From: Tateyamaria omphalii
GTDB taxonomy: Bacteria > Pseudomonadota > Alphaproteobacteria > Rhodobacterales > Rhodobacteraceae
Length of the DNA: 64,000 nucleotides
Direction of reading: 5' to 3'
NCBI RefSeq assembly: GCF_019802125.1
Contig: NZ_JAHVHT010000002.1
Span: forward strand, 434,001 to 498,000
Each line of letters starts with the position of its first letter. Within the stretch, counting starts at the first letter, position 1. The notes below the pieces were generated by a model. That model saw nothing but the letters and a program-made list of their open reading frames with translations. It was not told where the DNA came from and did no database searches. Positions 45,736 to 55,417 of the stretch are shown piece by piece. A program made the translations under genes and the position numbers.

Positions 45736-45882
45736 ATCTGCCCCACCCCAATTCATGAGACAGAATGACAGCAGCGCACGCAGCTGATCTGCGCGTCATG
45801 TCGTGCATGTTTCCGCACTTTGGTGGGCGCACGTTGGCGACCGAACTGCTGATGCCCTGCCTCGGGTCATATTATTATGTGT

Positions 45883-45912
45883 ACCCTAGCACAGGATTTT
45901 GCGGCCTGTTAA
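45883..45912 (-). promoter_or_regulatory. Candidate promoter of the Hint pair
   Basis: On the minus strand TTAACA (45912-45907) is 18 bases before TAGGGT (45888-45883), the latter within TGCTAGGGT, an extended -10 form also seen before the YjbE-like genes. It lies about 150 bases upstream of the chosen start. Confidence 0.35.
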
Positions 45913-45980
45913 CTGTGCTTGCGGCGCAAGGTGCGGATATCGCGTCCTTTTCGCCACATGCCATGTCAGAGGACCCGTTC

Positions 45981-47126
45981 ATGCCCCCTGTTGATCCCGT
46001 CGCCTTGACCGCTGATCTGGTGCGTTGCCCGTCCGTGACCCCTGCGGACGAGGGTGCGCTGGACGTCCTCCATGAGCTGCTGTCCTCGGCCGGCTTCGAC
46101 TGCGCCTGGGCGGATCGCGGCGGCATTCGGAACCTGTTTGCGCGCTTCGGGCCCAAGGGCCATGCCCGCACCTTCGGGTTCAATGGTCACACGGATGTGG
46201 TGCCGATCGGCAACCTCGATGACTGGACTACTCCCCCTTTTGGCGCGGAAGAGCGCGACGGCATCATGTATGGGCGTGGCACGACCGACATGAAGTCGGG
46301 CGTGGCTGCCTTTGCCGCTGCTGCGGTCGATTTCGTAACGGACACGCCGCCCGATGGCGCCATCATTCTCGCGATCACCGGGGATGAGGAGGGAGACGCC
46401 ATCGACGGCACGACCGCCCTGCTGGCCCATATGGAAACGACAGGTGAGGCGATGGGCGTCTGCGTTGTGGGCGAGCCGACCTGCCCCGAAACCATGGGCG
46501 AGATGATGAAGATCGGGCGCCGCGGATCGCTGACGGCCTTGTTTACGGTCACTGGGGTACAGGGTCACTCCGCCTATCCGCACCGCGCCAAGAACCCGCT
46601 GCCGCCGCTCATGCGTTTGATGGATCAGCTTGCCAGCCATGAGCTGGACCAGGGGACAGAGCATTTCGACCCTTCAACATTGGCGGTGGTGACCGTGGAC
46701 ACCGGCAACCCGGCCACCAATGTGATCCCGGCACAGGCCCGTGCAGCCGTCAACATCCGCTTCAACGACATACATTCTGGCGACAGCCTGAGCGCATGGT
46801 TGAAGGCGCAAGCCGATGCCGTGGCGGTTGCCTACGGTGTTGAGATCGACGTGATGGTCAAAGTCTCCGGCGAGAGTTTTCTGACGCCTCCGGGGGCGTT
46901 GTCTGATCTGGTCGCGCATGCGGTTGAGGCGGAGACGGGTGTCACCCCAGTGCTGAGCACCTCCGGTGGGACGTCCGATGCGCGGTTCGTCAAGGATCAT
47001 TGTCCCGTGGTGGAGTTCGGCCTGGTCGGGCAGTCGATGCACAAGGTGGACGAACATGTCGATGTGGCCCATATTCGGCAGCTCAAGTCGATTTATGGGC
47101 GTATCCTCAGGGACTATTTCGCGTGA
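45981..47126 (+). CDS. dapE: Succinyl-diaminopimelate desuccinylase
   Basis: A 381-residue M20-family metal enzyme of lysine and meso-diaminopimelate synthesis. Motifs: [20 protein letters not shown] (first metal His/Asp), [15 protein letters not shown] (bridging Asp), [13 protein letters not shown] (catalytic Glu pair) and the C-terminal [14 protein letters not shown]. The ATG at 45981 has AGAGGA seven bases upstream; an ATG at 45963 is also in frame. It overlaps the GNAT gene by four bases. Confidence 0.95.
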   Translation: MPPVDPVALTADLVRCPSVTPADEGALDVLHELLSSAGFDCAWADRGGIRNLFARFGPKGHARTFGFNGHTDVVPIGNLDDWTTPPFGAEERDGIMYGRGTTDMKSGVAAFAAAAVDFVTDTPPDGAIILAITGDEEGDAIDGTTALLAHMETTGEAMGVCVVGEPTCPETMGEMMKIGRRGSLTALFTVTGVQGHSAYPHRAKNPLPPLMRLMDQLASHELDQGTEHFDPSTLAVVTVDTGNPATNVIPAQARAAVNIRFNDIHSGDSLSAWLKAQADAVAVAYGVEIDVMVKVSGESFLTPPGALSDLVAHAVEAETGVTPVLSTSGGTSDARFVKDHCPVVEFGLVGQSMHKVDEHVDVAHIRQLKSIYGRILRDYFA

Positions 47127-47554
47127 ACTGGACGATTGCGCAGACAGAGGATCTGGCGGCGTGCCACGCTTTGCGCCGTACCGTTTTCATCGAAGAACAG
47201 GGCGTGAGCGAGGCCGAGGAAGTTGATGGCCGCGATGGGGACGCGCTGCATGTTCTGGCAACACTGGACGGCGTGCCCGTTGGCTGTGCCCGCATTTTAA
47301 TCGACGGCGCCGTCGCAAAGATCGGGCGTGTGTGCGTTTTGAAGTCGGCGCGTGGTACAGGGCTGGGCGCGGCCATTATCGAAACCTGTCTGGATGTCGC
47401 GCGACGAAACAAGGCTCTAACACGGGCGAAACTGGGCGCGCAGACCCATGCTCTGGCGTTTTATGAACGGCTTGGCTTTGTTGCCTTTGGTCCCGTTTAC
47501 GATGATGCAGGTATCCCGCATCGAGACATGGAACGGCCGCTCAACGCGGGGTAG
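47123..47554 (+). CDS. GNAT-family N-acetyltransferase
   Basis: A 143-residue acetyltransferase starting at GTG 47123 inside the dapE stop (GTGA). The acetyl-CoA site is in [20 protein letters not shown] with the R/Q-x-x-G-x-G/A loop, and the fold ends [20 protein letters not shown]. It resembles the ElaA-like branch. Substrate is unknown; tight coupling to dapE suggests related control rather than a shared pathway. Confidence 0.85.
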   Translation: MNWTIAQTEDLAACHALRRTVFIEEQGVSEAEEVDGRDGDALHVLATLDGVPVGCARILIDGAVAKIGRVCVLKSARGTGLGAAIIETCLDVARRNKALTRAKLGAQTHALAFYERLGFVAFGPVYDDAGIPHRDMERPLNAG

Positions 47555-47646
47555 CGATCGTGTCGCGAAGGTCGATATCCTGACTGACATGGTCACCGCC
47601 AACGATTTGCAATGACGCTTGCCCATACCCGTGTTACCCCGACTAT

Positions 47647-49902
47647 ATGAGCCGTATTCCCAGCAAGCCCGAAATCCTCGACTGGATTTCAGCCAACCCC
47701 ACCCTTACCGCCAAACGTGACATCGCCAAGGCCTTTGGCATCAAGGGCGCGGCGCGTATCGACCTCAAGCGCTTGTTGAAAGAGCTGGAGGCGGAAGGGC
47801 ATCTGGAAAAACGCAAGAAGACCTACCAAGATCCCGACCGTTTGCCGCCGGTCAGCGTATTGCAAGTGGCAGAGCCGGATGGCGATGGCGACCTGTTTGC
47901 CAGGCCCATGGAGTGGCAGGGCGAGGGGGTGGAACCGCGCATCCTGATCTTGCCACGCGCTTCTGATCCGGCGCTTGGGGCCGGCGACCGCATCCTTGCG
48001 CGGCTCACGCTGGTCAAGGACGAGGATCATAATTACGAGGCGCGCCTGATCCGACGCATCGGCACCAACCCACGCCGCATTCTGGGCGTGTTTCGCGCTG
48101 GATCCGAGGGCGGTCGCATCGTGCCCATCGACAAGGGCAGCGACAAGGAATGGTCGGTGCCCGCCGGTGCCACCCACGGCGCAAAGGATGGCGAGTTGGT
48201 CGAGGCCGAACAGGCAGGGCCACGCGGGCGTATCGGTCTGCAACGCGCGCGGGTTGTGGAGCGGCTTGGTGACCCATCTGCGCCGAAAGCCGTGTCGCTG
48301 ATCGCAATTCATGAACACGGCATTCCCGACGCCTTTCCCGATGCAGTGATGGCCGAGGCGGACGCGCAGAAACCCGCGGGGCTGAAGGGGCGCGAGGATC
48401 TGCGCGACTTGCCCCTGATCACGATCGACCCGTCGGATGCACGGGACCATGACGATGCCTGCTATGCCCACGCCGATGACGATCCAAAGAATGAGGGCGG
48501 ACATGTCATCTGGGTCGCGATTGCCGATGTTGCGGCCTATGTCACGCCGGGTTCCGCCCTGGACCGCGAGGCGAAGAAACGGGGCAACTCGACCTATTTC
48601 CCTGACCGCGTCGTGCCCATGCTGCCGGACCGGCTGTCCGGTGACCTCTGTTCGCTGCACGAGGGCGTGCCGCGGGCTTGTATCGCGGTACGGATGCAGA
48701 TTGATGCACAGGGTGAAAAGATCGGGCACAGCTTTCATCGTGGTCTGATGCGGTCGCCCGCCTCCCTGCACTATGAAGAGGTGCAGGCAGCTATTGACGG
48801 GCACCCGAATGAGCGCACAGAGCCTTTGTTAGAGCCTGTTTTGCGCCCGCTCTACGCAGCCTATGCTGCGCTGGTGGAAGCGCGCAAAAAACGGCAACCG
48901 CTGGAACTGGACCTGCCCGAGCGCCAGATCATCCTGGATGAGGATGGTACGGTGCGATCCGTTGCCTTCAAGGACCGTTTGGATGCGCATCGGTTGATCG
49001 AAGAGTTCATGGTGCTTGCCAACGTGGCGGCCGCAGAGACGCTGATCGCCAAAAAGTCGCCGCTGCTGTTCCGGGTGCACGAGGAACCGTCGCCGGACAA
49101 GCTCGACAGTCTGCGGGAAACGGCGCAGGCGGCGGGTCTGACCCTTGCCAAGGGGCAGGTCCTCAAGACGGCGCATTTGAATCGGCTACTGGCGCAGGCA
49201 GCGGATACTGAGGATGCGGAACTGATCAACATTTCGACCCTACGGTCGATGACCCAAGCCTATTACAGCCCGCAGAACTTCGGGCATTTCGGGTTGGCGC
49301 TGCGCAGCTATGCGCATTTCACGTCGCCCATTCGACGCTATGCCGACCTGATCGTGCACCGCGCACTGATTGCGGCGCATGGATGGGGTAAAGATGGTCT
49401 GACGCCCGAGGATATCGAGAATTTGGAGAAGACCGGAACACATATCTCGGAGACTGAGCGCCGGTCGATGGTGGCCGAACGAGACACCACGGATCGCTAT
49501 CTAGCCGCTTATCTGAGCGAGCGGGTGGGCGATGAGCTTGAGGGGCGCGTGTCGGGCATCGCCAAGTTCGGCATCTTCGTGAAGCTGGATGACAGCGGTG
49601 CGGACGGACTGGTGCCCATGCGCTCCATAGGGGCCGAATATTTCCATTTCGACCGTGAAGCGAACACGCTGATGGGGTCGGATACGGGCATGATCATTGG
49701 TCTAGGGCAACGCGCGACGGTGCGTCTGGCCGAGGCGGTGCCGGTGACCGGCGGGATTGCGTTGGAACTCCTCGCGCTCGACGGTCAGTCCTTGCCACGC
49801 GGACGACAAAGCCCGGCAGGTCGCAGCCCACGCCGCAAACCCGCCAAGGCCAAACGCCGGACAGACAAGGCCAAGCGCAAGGTCAGCCGAAAGCGGCGCT
49901 AA
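47647..49902 (+). CDS. rnr: Ribonuclease R
   Basis: A 751-residue processive 3'-to-5' exoribonuclease. An N-terminal winged-helix part (residues 1-65), cold-shock domains, the RNB catalytic domain with ITIDPSDARDHDDACYAH (metal Asp residues) and a C-terminal S1 domain (GDELEGRVSGIAKFGIFVKL) are in the usual order. It ends with a Lys/Arg-rich tail, as in other RNase R proteins. It degrades structured RNA and takes part in RNA quality control. Its stop overlaps that of the convergent GST gene. Confidence 0.96.
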   Translation: MSRIPSKPEILDWISANPTLTAKRDIAKAFGIKGAARIDLKRLLKELEAEGHLEKRKKTYQDPDRLPPVSVLQVAEPDGDGDLFARPMEWQGEGVEPRILILPRASDPALGAGDRILARLTLVKDEDHNYEARLIRRIGTNPRRILGVFRAGSEGGRIVPIDKGSDKEWSVPAGATHGAKDGELVEAEQAGPRGRIGLQRARVVERLGDPSAPKAVSLIAIHEHGIPDAFPDAVMAEADAQKPAGLKGREDLRDLPLITIDPSDARDHDDACYAHADDDPKNEGGHVIWVAIADVAAYVTPGSALDREAKKRGNSTYFPDRVVPMLPDRLSGDLCSLHEGVPRACIAVRMQIDAQGEKIGHSFHRGLMRSPASLHYEEVQAAIDGHPNERTEPLLEPVLRPLYAAYAALVEARKKRQPLELDLPERQIILDEDGTVRSVAFKDRLDAHRLIEEFMVLANVAAAETLIAKKSPLLFRVHEEPSPDKLDSLRETAQAAGLTLAKGQVLKTAHLNRLLAQAADTEDAELINISTLRSMTQAYYSPQNFGHFGLALRSYAHFTSPIRRYADLIVHRALIAAHGWGKDGLTPEDIENLEKTGTHISETERRSMVAERDTTDRYLAAYLSERVGDELEGRVSGIAKFGIFVKLDDSGADGLVPMRSIGAEYFHFDREANTLMGSDTGMIIGLGQRATVRLAEAVPVTGGIALELLALDGQSLPRGRQSPAGRSPRRKPAKAKRRTDKAKRKVSRKRR

Positions 49903-50591
49903 CCCAGTGCCGCCTCGACCCGCCGCATGTAGTCCACCAGCATCACGTCCTGACTGACACGGCGTGACAAAGCAGTGCCGCCCGGCGTCGACGCCATTGC
50001 ACCCAGCATCGCGGCAACGCTGGCATCAGCGGCGCTGGGCTGTGTGCCGAACAGGAACGGACCATGCCAGAGACGGTCGGTGATGGCCTTCAGATCGGGC
50101 TCGATCCGCTCCAGCCGCTCACCTGCGGTCAAGCGGCCAAGGCCCTGCGCATCCATGCCGCGCAACAGCATACGACGAATGCCACGCGAGATGATTTTGC
50201 GCAGGAGACCGGGGATCGCGGCGAAATATGTGTCTCTAACAAGGGGCCAAACGGCCTTGTCTCCCCAACGGTCCATGACGAGATGGAAGTACATGTGCTC
50301 TTCGGCCATCCGGATGAAGGCGCGCGAGGTGGCGCGGTCAAGGTCGCTCAGACCATCATCAAACCGTGCACCGCGCTCTTCGAGCCAGGCGCGGATGTTG
50401 TCGCTGTCGCCGATGATCTCGTCATCGACCCACAGTGCGGGCAGTTTCCCCTTGGGCCAGCTGCGCGGATCCGCCGTGTCCTTGCGCTGCCAGGGCAGGC
50501 CCGACAGGTTCAAAAGGTACAGTGCCTTGACGCAGAACGGGCTGCCGCTGGGTTGGCCAAAGGCAGGAGGGTAAGTCACAAGTGTCAGCAT
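49899..50591 (-). CDS. Glutathione S-transferase family protein
   Basis: A 230-residue protein. The N-terminal domain MLTLVTYPPAFGQPSGSPFC has a Ser-Pro-Phe-Cys active-site-like run, then WPKGKLPALWVDDEIIGDSD. The C-terminal helical domain has FLFGTQPSAADASVAAML. I chose the ATG at 50591 with AAGGAGAG upstream. It is divergent from a WYL-type regulator across 85 bases with a repeat that may be an operator. The substrate is unknown. Confidence 0.87.
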   Translation of the reverse strand: MLTLVTYPPAFGQPSGSPFCVKALYLLNLSGLPWQRKDTADPRSWPKGKLPALWVDDEIIGDSDNIRAWLEERGARFDDGLSDLDRATSRAFIRMAEEHMYFHLVMDRWGDKAVWPLVRDTYFAAIPGLLRKIISRGIRRMLLRGMDAQGLGRLTAGERLERIEPDLKAITDRLWHGPFLFGTQPSAADASVAAMLGAMASTPGGTALSRRVSQDVMLVDYMRRVEAALG

Positions 50592-50637
50592 CTTTCTCTC
50601 CTTGGTGCATAATCTGAGGTTGAGATATCGGGTTGTA

Positions 50638-50654
50638 CTGTCAGAAACTGGCAG
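50638..50654. promoter_or_regulatory. Candidate operator between GST and WYL regulator
   Basis: Two CTGNCAG half-sites (CTGTCAG at 50638-50644, CTGGCAG at 50648-50654) are spaced 10 bases apart, one helical turn, each a small palindrome. They lie in the 85-base gap between the divergent GST and regulator genes. Confidence 0.4.
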
Positions 50655-50676
50655 GACATGTGATATGACGTAAGAC

Positions 50677-51396
50677 ATGACCAGAACTCATCGCCTGTTC
50701 CAATTGATGCAGACCCTGCGCCGCCTGACGCCCCCCATCACGGCGCAATCGCTCGCCCACGAAATGGACGTTTCGCTGCGCACGATCTACCGCGACATTG
50801 ACGAGTTGCGGGGGTTGGGTGCCGTGATTGATGGGGAGGCCGGGTTTGGCTTTACGCTGATCGAAGATGCCTCCCTGCCGCCGCTGGGGTTCGAGGATGA
50901 CGAGCTGGAGGCGCTTGTGCTCGGTCTGCGGGATGTGTCGGTCATTGCCGATCCGGCGCTAGCCAAGGCGGCGACGTCAGCGCTGGCCAAGATCCAGGCC
51001 CGTGTCCCCCCGAAACAGGCGCATCGTTTGAAGCACGCGGTGCTTGATGCCCGCCGGTATTGGCGGCCCGACCCGCCACGCATCGATGTGGCCACGTTGC
51101 GTCAGGCGGCTTGGGACGAGCTGAGCGTGCACTTCGCCTATCAGGACGCCAAGGGTGATCAGACGGAGCGGACCGTGAAGCCTTTGGGCATTGTTTACAT
51201 GGAAAATACCAACGTCCTGCTTGCTTGGTGTCACCTGCGCGAGGACTTCCGTGTGTTCCGTTTGGATCGGATGGATGAACTGCGCGTGACGGATCAGAGC
51301 TTTCGCCCGCACCGTGTCTCGCTCTTGCGCGACCACCTCGCCCGCATCCGGGCGGAGGTGCATGAAGTGGCAAAGGACCGCGCTCATTTCGACTGA
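50677..51396 (+). CDS. YafY-type HTH/WYL transcriptional regulator
   Basis: A 239-residue regulator. Residues 1-60 form a DeoR-like helix-turn-helix (RLFQLMQTLRRL, SLRTIYRDIDELRGLGAVID), followed by a linker and a WYL domain (ELSVHFAYQDAKGDQTERTV, then FRVFRLDRMDELRV). WYL proteins bind small ligands or nucleic acids and often control the adjacent gene, here the divergent GST. The ligand is unknown. Confidence 0.9.
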   Translation: MTRTHRLFQLMQTLRRLTPPITAQSLAHEMDVSLRTIYRDIDELRGLGAVIDGEAGFGFTLIEDASLPPLGFEDDELEALVLGLRDVSVIADPALAKAATSALAKIQARVPPKQAHRLKHAVLDARRYWRPDPPRIDVATLRQAAWDELSVHFAYQDAKGDQTERTVKPLGIVYMENTNVLLAWCHLREDFRVFRLDRMDELRVTDQSFRPHRVSLLRDHLARIRAEVHEVAKDRAHFD

Positions 51397-51465
51397 TCCC
51401 TTTGCCGGAATCGCAATTGTCGCTACATTGGAAACAAATAAGAACAAGCGACAAAGAGGCAAAAC

Positions 51466-52797
51466 ATGCGGTGGGCAGTCACCTTTGGCGCGGGCAGCGC
51501 CCTTTTCATCTTTGGTTCAGCCTTGGCGCAACCAGCGCCATCATCCATTCGGCCGGAGGTACGGCCCGTTGCGGATACGGTCAGTCGGGCGCAGGCCCTT
51601 GACCCTGTGGTGATTGCAAAACCGTCGGTGGCACGACCGCAGGCGCGCCCGGCGTCTTTGGCTGAACTCTCGGCTGCCGATGCGGGTTTTCAGCAGTGGA
51701 TCGCAGAGTTTCGTTCGCGGGCGCAGGCTCAAGGTATCGACAGTGCGACCTTTGATCGTGCCTTTGCCGGGGTGCGCTACGATCCCGATGTGATCAAGCA
51801 CGACAGCAACCAGTCAGAGTTTACCAAGACAATCTGGGACTATCTGGACAGCGCGGCATCTGACAGCCGCATACGCAACGGCAAGGCGGCGTTGCGTGAC
51901 CATGCGCGGACGCTTGAGGCCATCGAAGCGCGGTATGGTGTGGAGAAAGAGGTGGTCGTTGCCGTTTGGGGCCTCGAAAGCGCCTTTGGTGCGGTGCGCG
52001 GCAGAAACGACGTGATCCGCAGCCTCGCGACGCTGGCCTATGACGGGCGACGCGGTGCGTTTTTTGAGGCTCAACTGATTGCGGCGCTCACGATCCTGCA
52101 AAGCGGTGACACAACACCTCGCAACATGACCGGGTCATGGGCGGGGGCCATGGGGCATACGCAGTTCATGCCGACCTCTTACCTGGACTATGCCGTCGAT
52201 TTTACCGGCGACGGCAAGCGCGACATCTGGTCGGATGATCCCACGGATGCGTTGGCGTCGACCGCCGCTTACCTCGCGAAGTTTGGCTGGACCAAAGGCC
52301 AGCCTTGGGGGGTTGAGGTGAAGTTGCCCGGTAACTTCAACTACGCATCTGCGAACCGCAAAACCAAGCGTAACCCTTCGGAATGGGCGCGCTTGGGTGT
52401 TGTCGGCGTAAACGGTGAACCGGTGCCCGATCACGGACCGGCGTCTATCCTGCTGCCTGCGGGTGGGCAGGGCGTGGCGCTGATGATCTTTGACAACTTT
52501 GCAGTGATCGAGCGGTACAACACGGCCGATGCCTATGTGATCGGTGTCGGGCATCTGAGTGACCGGATTGGTGGCGGACAGGCGTTTCGTGGCGATTGGC
52601 CGCGTGGAGATCGCGCGCTGACCTTTTCCGAACGCAAGGAAATGCAGCGCCGATTGACGGCGGCTGGATTCAGCACGCAAGGCATCGATGGCCGGATCGG
52701 GCCCAAGACGCTGGATGCGGTGCGTGCTTTTCAGCAATCACAAGGACTGTCGGCGGATGGGTATGCGTCACTGCAATTGTTGAAGCGGTTGCGCTAA
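51466..52797 (+). CDS. MltB-type lytic murein transglycosylase
   Basis: A 443-residue exported enzyme cutting peptidoglycan glycan strands with 1,6-anhydro product formation. A signal peptide (residues 1-21, ending ALAQ) is followed by a low-complexity linker, then the SLT/MltB domain with VWGLESAFGAVRG (catalytic Glu171) and GAMGHTQFMPTSYLDYAVDF. A C-terminal PG-binding-1 domain has GIDGRIGPKTLDAVRAFQ. The lipobox of classical MltB is absent, so it is probably soluble in the periplasm. Confidence 0.93.
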   Translation: MRWAVTFGAGSALFIFGSALAQPAPSSIRPEVRPVADTVSRAQALDPVVIAKPSVARPQARPASLAELSAADAGFQQWIAEFRSRAQAQGIDSATFDRAFAGVRYDPDVIKHDSNQSEFTKTIWDYLDSAASDSRIRNGKAALRDHARTLEAIEARYGVEKEVVVAVWGLESAFGAVRGRNDVIRSLATLAYDGRRGAFFEAQLIAALTILQSGDTTPRNMTGSWAGAMGHTQFMPTSYLDYAVDFTGDGKRDIWSDDPTDALASTAAYLAKFGWTKGQPWGVEVKLPGNFNYASANRKTKRNPSEWARLGVVGVNGEPVPDHGPASILLPAGGQGVALMIFDNFAVIERYNTADAYVIGVGHLSDRIGGGQAFRGDWPRGDRALTFSERKEMQRRLTAAGFSTQGIDGRIGPKTLDAVRAFQQSQGLSADGYASLQLLKRLR

Positions 52798-52826
52798 TCC
52801 GATTGCCGCTGCGCGACGATATTCTT

Positions 52827-52884
52827 TAGGGGGCTCTGCCCCCGTCCTGCGGAATCCCCCGAAGTATTTTCAGCCAGAAGAAGG
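52827..52884. repeat. Rhodobacterales-type intergenic repeat, copy 2
   Basis: GGGGGC (52829-52834) pairs with GCCCCC (52838-52843), followed by a CCCCCG run and GAAGTATTTTCAGCCAGAAG-type tail. The same arrangement is at 20379-20426. It lies between the convergent MltB-type and permease genes and can act as a shared terminator. Confidence 0.65.
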
Positions 52885-52886
52885 GA

Positions 52887-53771
52887 TCAGCCGGGTGACA
52901 TGCCCCTGAGCCGTTCGCTGCGGCGGCGGAGCAGTTCGACCGTTGTCAGCAGTGCGATTGAGATCACCACGAGGATCGTGGCGACGGCGAGGATCGTCGG
53001 GCTGATCTGTTCGCGCAAGCCGATGAACATTTGCCATGGCAGCGTTTTCTGGCTGGCGGAGCCCACAAAGAGCACCACGACCACTTCGTCGAACGAGGTG
53101 ATGAAGGCGAAGAGGCCGCCCGAGATCACGCCGGGCAGGATCAGCGGCATCTGCACGCGGAAGAATGTTGTGACCGGGCCAGCACCCATGTTGGCAGCGG
53201 CGCGGGTCAGGGAGCGGTCAAAGCCCACGAGTGTCGCCGTGACTGTGATGATGACAAACGGGATGCCCAGCACCGCGTGGGCGAGGACGACTTTGACATA
53301 GCCCACGAACCCTTTGTCGAGGCCGAGTGTCCCCTCCATCCAATTGCCGAGTTGGGCGTAGAAGAAGAACATGCCCGTGGCCGAGATGATCAGTGGTACG
53401 ATCATGGGTGAGATCAGGATCGCCATAATGGCGCCCTTGAACGGGACGTGGCTTTGGCTCAGCCCGATGGCGGCGAGGGTGCCCAGACTCACCGAGATGA
53501 TCGTCGCCAGCGGGGCGATGATCAGCGAGTTCTTGAGCGCCAGTTGCCATTGCGGGTTGGTGAAGAAGTCGCGGTAGTGTTTGAGCGAATAGCCTTCGGG
53601 GTCCAGCCGCAGCATTTCGGGCGTGAAGGTGAAGAAGTCCTGCGCGTTGAAGCTTAGCGGCATGACCACGACGATGGGCGCCACGAGGAAGAAGAAGATC
53701 AGCCCGCAGATCACCCGGAAGCTGTAATACCAGATGCGCTGACCCAGCGTGGCGTAAGGAGGAAGGCCCAT
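52887..53771 (-). CDS. PotC-like ABC transporter permease
   Basis: A 294-residue inner-membrane permease with six helices and the EAA loop (AAANMGAGPVTTFFRVQMPLI) that contacts the ATPase. The family signature continues with GVISGGLFAFITSFDEVVVV. It matches the PotC/PotI branch of polyamine-type importers. It is the last gene of an operon of ATPase, binding protein, DUF1330, long permease and this gene. The solute is inferred to be an amine but not proved. Confidence 0.9.
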   Translation of the reverse strand: MGLPPYATLGQRIWYYSFRVICGLIFFFLVAPIVVVMPLSFNAQDFFTFTPEMLRLDPEGYSLKHYRDFFTNPQWQLALKNSLIIAPLATIISVSLGTLAAIGLSQSHVPFKGAIMAILISPMIVPLIISATGMFFFYAQLGNWMEGTLGLDKGFVGYVKVVLAHAVLGIPFVIITVTATLVGFDRSLTRAAANMGAGPVTTFFRVQMPLILPGVISGGLFAFITSFDEVVVVLFVGSASQKTLPWQMFIGLREQISPTILAVATILVVISIALLTTVELLRRRSERLRGMSPG

Positions 53772-53776
53772 GATCG

Positions 53777-55414
53777 TTACCCCAGCTTCACGTTGTCGAT
53801 GCCCACGATCTTGTCATAGGCCCAATAGAGCACCAGCACGGCGGCAAGCAGGATGGTACCAAGCGCGGCAGCCAGCCCCCAGTTCAGCGATGACGAGATG
53901 TGGTAGGCGATCCGGTTCGAGATGAAGACACCCTTGGTCCCGCCTACGATTTCCGGCGTGATGTAGTAGCCGATGGCGAGGATGAAGACGAGGATCGAGC
54001 CCGCGCCGATGCCCGGCACCGATTGCGGGAAGTAGACGCGCCAGAACGCCGTCCAATTTGTTGCCCCCAGTGACTTCGCCGCGCGCAGATAGCTGGGCGG
54101 GATGGTCTGCATCACAGAATACATCGGCAGGATCATGAATGGCAGCAGGATGTGCGTCATCGCGACGATGGTGCCGAACTGGTTATTGATCATGATCAGT
54201 CGGCCATCGTCGGCCACGAAACCGATCCAGACCAGCACATCGTTGATCACACCCTGTTGTTGCAACATCACCTTCCACGCGGATGTGCGTACCAAAAGCG
54301 AGGTCCAGAAGGGCAGGAGAACAAGGATCAGCAGCAGGTTGGCCTGCCGCATCGGCAGGTTCGCGAGCAGCCACGCGATGGGATAGCCAAGCGCGATGCA
54401 GGAGAAGGTGATCAGCAGCGACATCCAGATCGTGCGACCGAACAGGGTCAGCAGGATTTGCTTCTCTTCTGGCTGCCAGGCCACGCCTTCGGGTGTTTTC
54501 TGAGCATCCACCGCGTTCAGGAAATAGCCTGATGTGTAGGCGCTGGAATGCGTCTGGATCGTTTGCCACGGCTGTGGCCTGGCCCAGTCGTCGTCCATAT
54601 CGGCAAAGGCCGCGGCGTAGTCTGGAGCGGGTAGGGCCGCCTGTTGGGCGGCTCGCAGCATGTCGGCCATGGGGCCGGAATAGCGCGACAGGTCAGCGGT
54701 TTGCAGGTCTGTCACGAGCGCGGGTGCAACGGACTCCCAAGGATCACGATCAGCCGGATCACGGTTGTTCTGCGTGGCGACATAGACGGCCCAAGCGGTA
54801 TATTCCCGCGCAGCCAGCGGCAAAAGCGCGGACAGTTGGGCGTCCGGGGCAAAGTTGATGTCGGCACTTGTGTCGCCGTCAGTCAGGGCGGCAATGCGCT
54901 TGCGTTGCGCATCCAGCAGATCGCTGTCGATGTCGCCGCGCGCGTTGAACAGCGCATACCACGTCTCGCCATCGTCCCACGATTTGTCGAGATCCTCGAG
55001 CGGTTCGTATGAGATGTCGGCAATGTCATCCATGCGCCGCCCGGACTGGCGGAAGAGGGACGAGATACCGGTTTGTTCATAGTTCAGCCGGGTGCCCAGG
55101 CGGGTGTGCCGCTTGGCCTCTGCCGCAAGGAACATGTCGTAGAACATCGCCTCGAACACAGGTTCGGGCGGCAGGTCGGTGCCTGTCGCGTCCCAATCCG
55201 CCAGCGCCTCGACCGTGTAGGGAAGCGTGTTGGCGACAATGTCGTTCTCGACCGAGCGGAAGAGCATCGACGCGATGGGCACGATGAATGTGATGAGAAC
55301 AAAGATGAGCAGCGGCGCGATCAGGGCGAGCGCGCGCAGCTTTTGGCGGCGCAAAGCGCGGGCGAGGCTGCGCTTGAGTGGCGTGCCATCTGCGGCCAGC
55401 ATCGTCTCGGCCAT
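53777..55414 (-). CDS. PotB-like ABC permease with large periplasmic insertion
   Basis: A 545-residue permease, nearly twice the usual length of about 290. The first helix (about residues 28-52) is followed by a soluble, charged and aromatic segment of about 260 residues (to about 315, including LGTRLNYEQTGISSLFRQSG and EYTAWAVYVATQNNRD). The regular PotB core follows, with LLPFWTSLLVRTSAWKVML and an EAA loop AAKSLGATNWTAFWRVYFPQ. The insert must sit in the periplasm between helices 1 and 2 and could contact the binding protein. I do not recognise its fold. No frameshift is seen. Confidence 0.9.
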   Translation of the reverse strand: MAETMLAADGTPLKRSLARALRRQKLRALALIAPLLIFVLITFIVPIASMLFRSVENDIVANTLPYTVEALADWDATGTDLPPEPVFEAMFYDMFLAAEAKRHTRLGTRLNYEQTGISSLFRQSGRRMDDIADISYEPLEDLDKSWDDGETWYALFNARGDIDSDLLDAQRKRIAALTDGDTSADINFAPDAQLSALLPLAAREYTAWAVYVATQNNRDPADRDPWESVAPALVTDLQTADLSRYSGPMADMLRAAQQAALPAPDYAAAFADMDDDWARPQPWQTIQTHSSAYTSGYFLNAVDAQKTPEGVAWQPEEKQILLTLFGRTIWMSLLITFSCIALGYPIAWLLANLPMRQANLLLILVLLPFWTSLLVRTSAWKVMLQQQGVINDVLVWIGFVADDGRLIMINNQFGTIVAMTHILLPFMILPMYSVMQTIPPSYLRAAKSLGATNWTAFWRVYFPQSVPGIGAGSILVFILAIGYYITPEIVGGTKGVFISNRIAYHISSSLNWGLAAALGTILLAAVLVLYWAYDKIVGIDNVKLG

Positions 55415-55417
55415 GGA

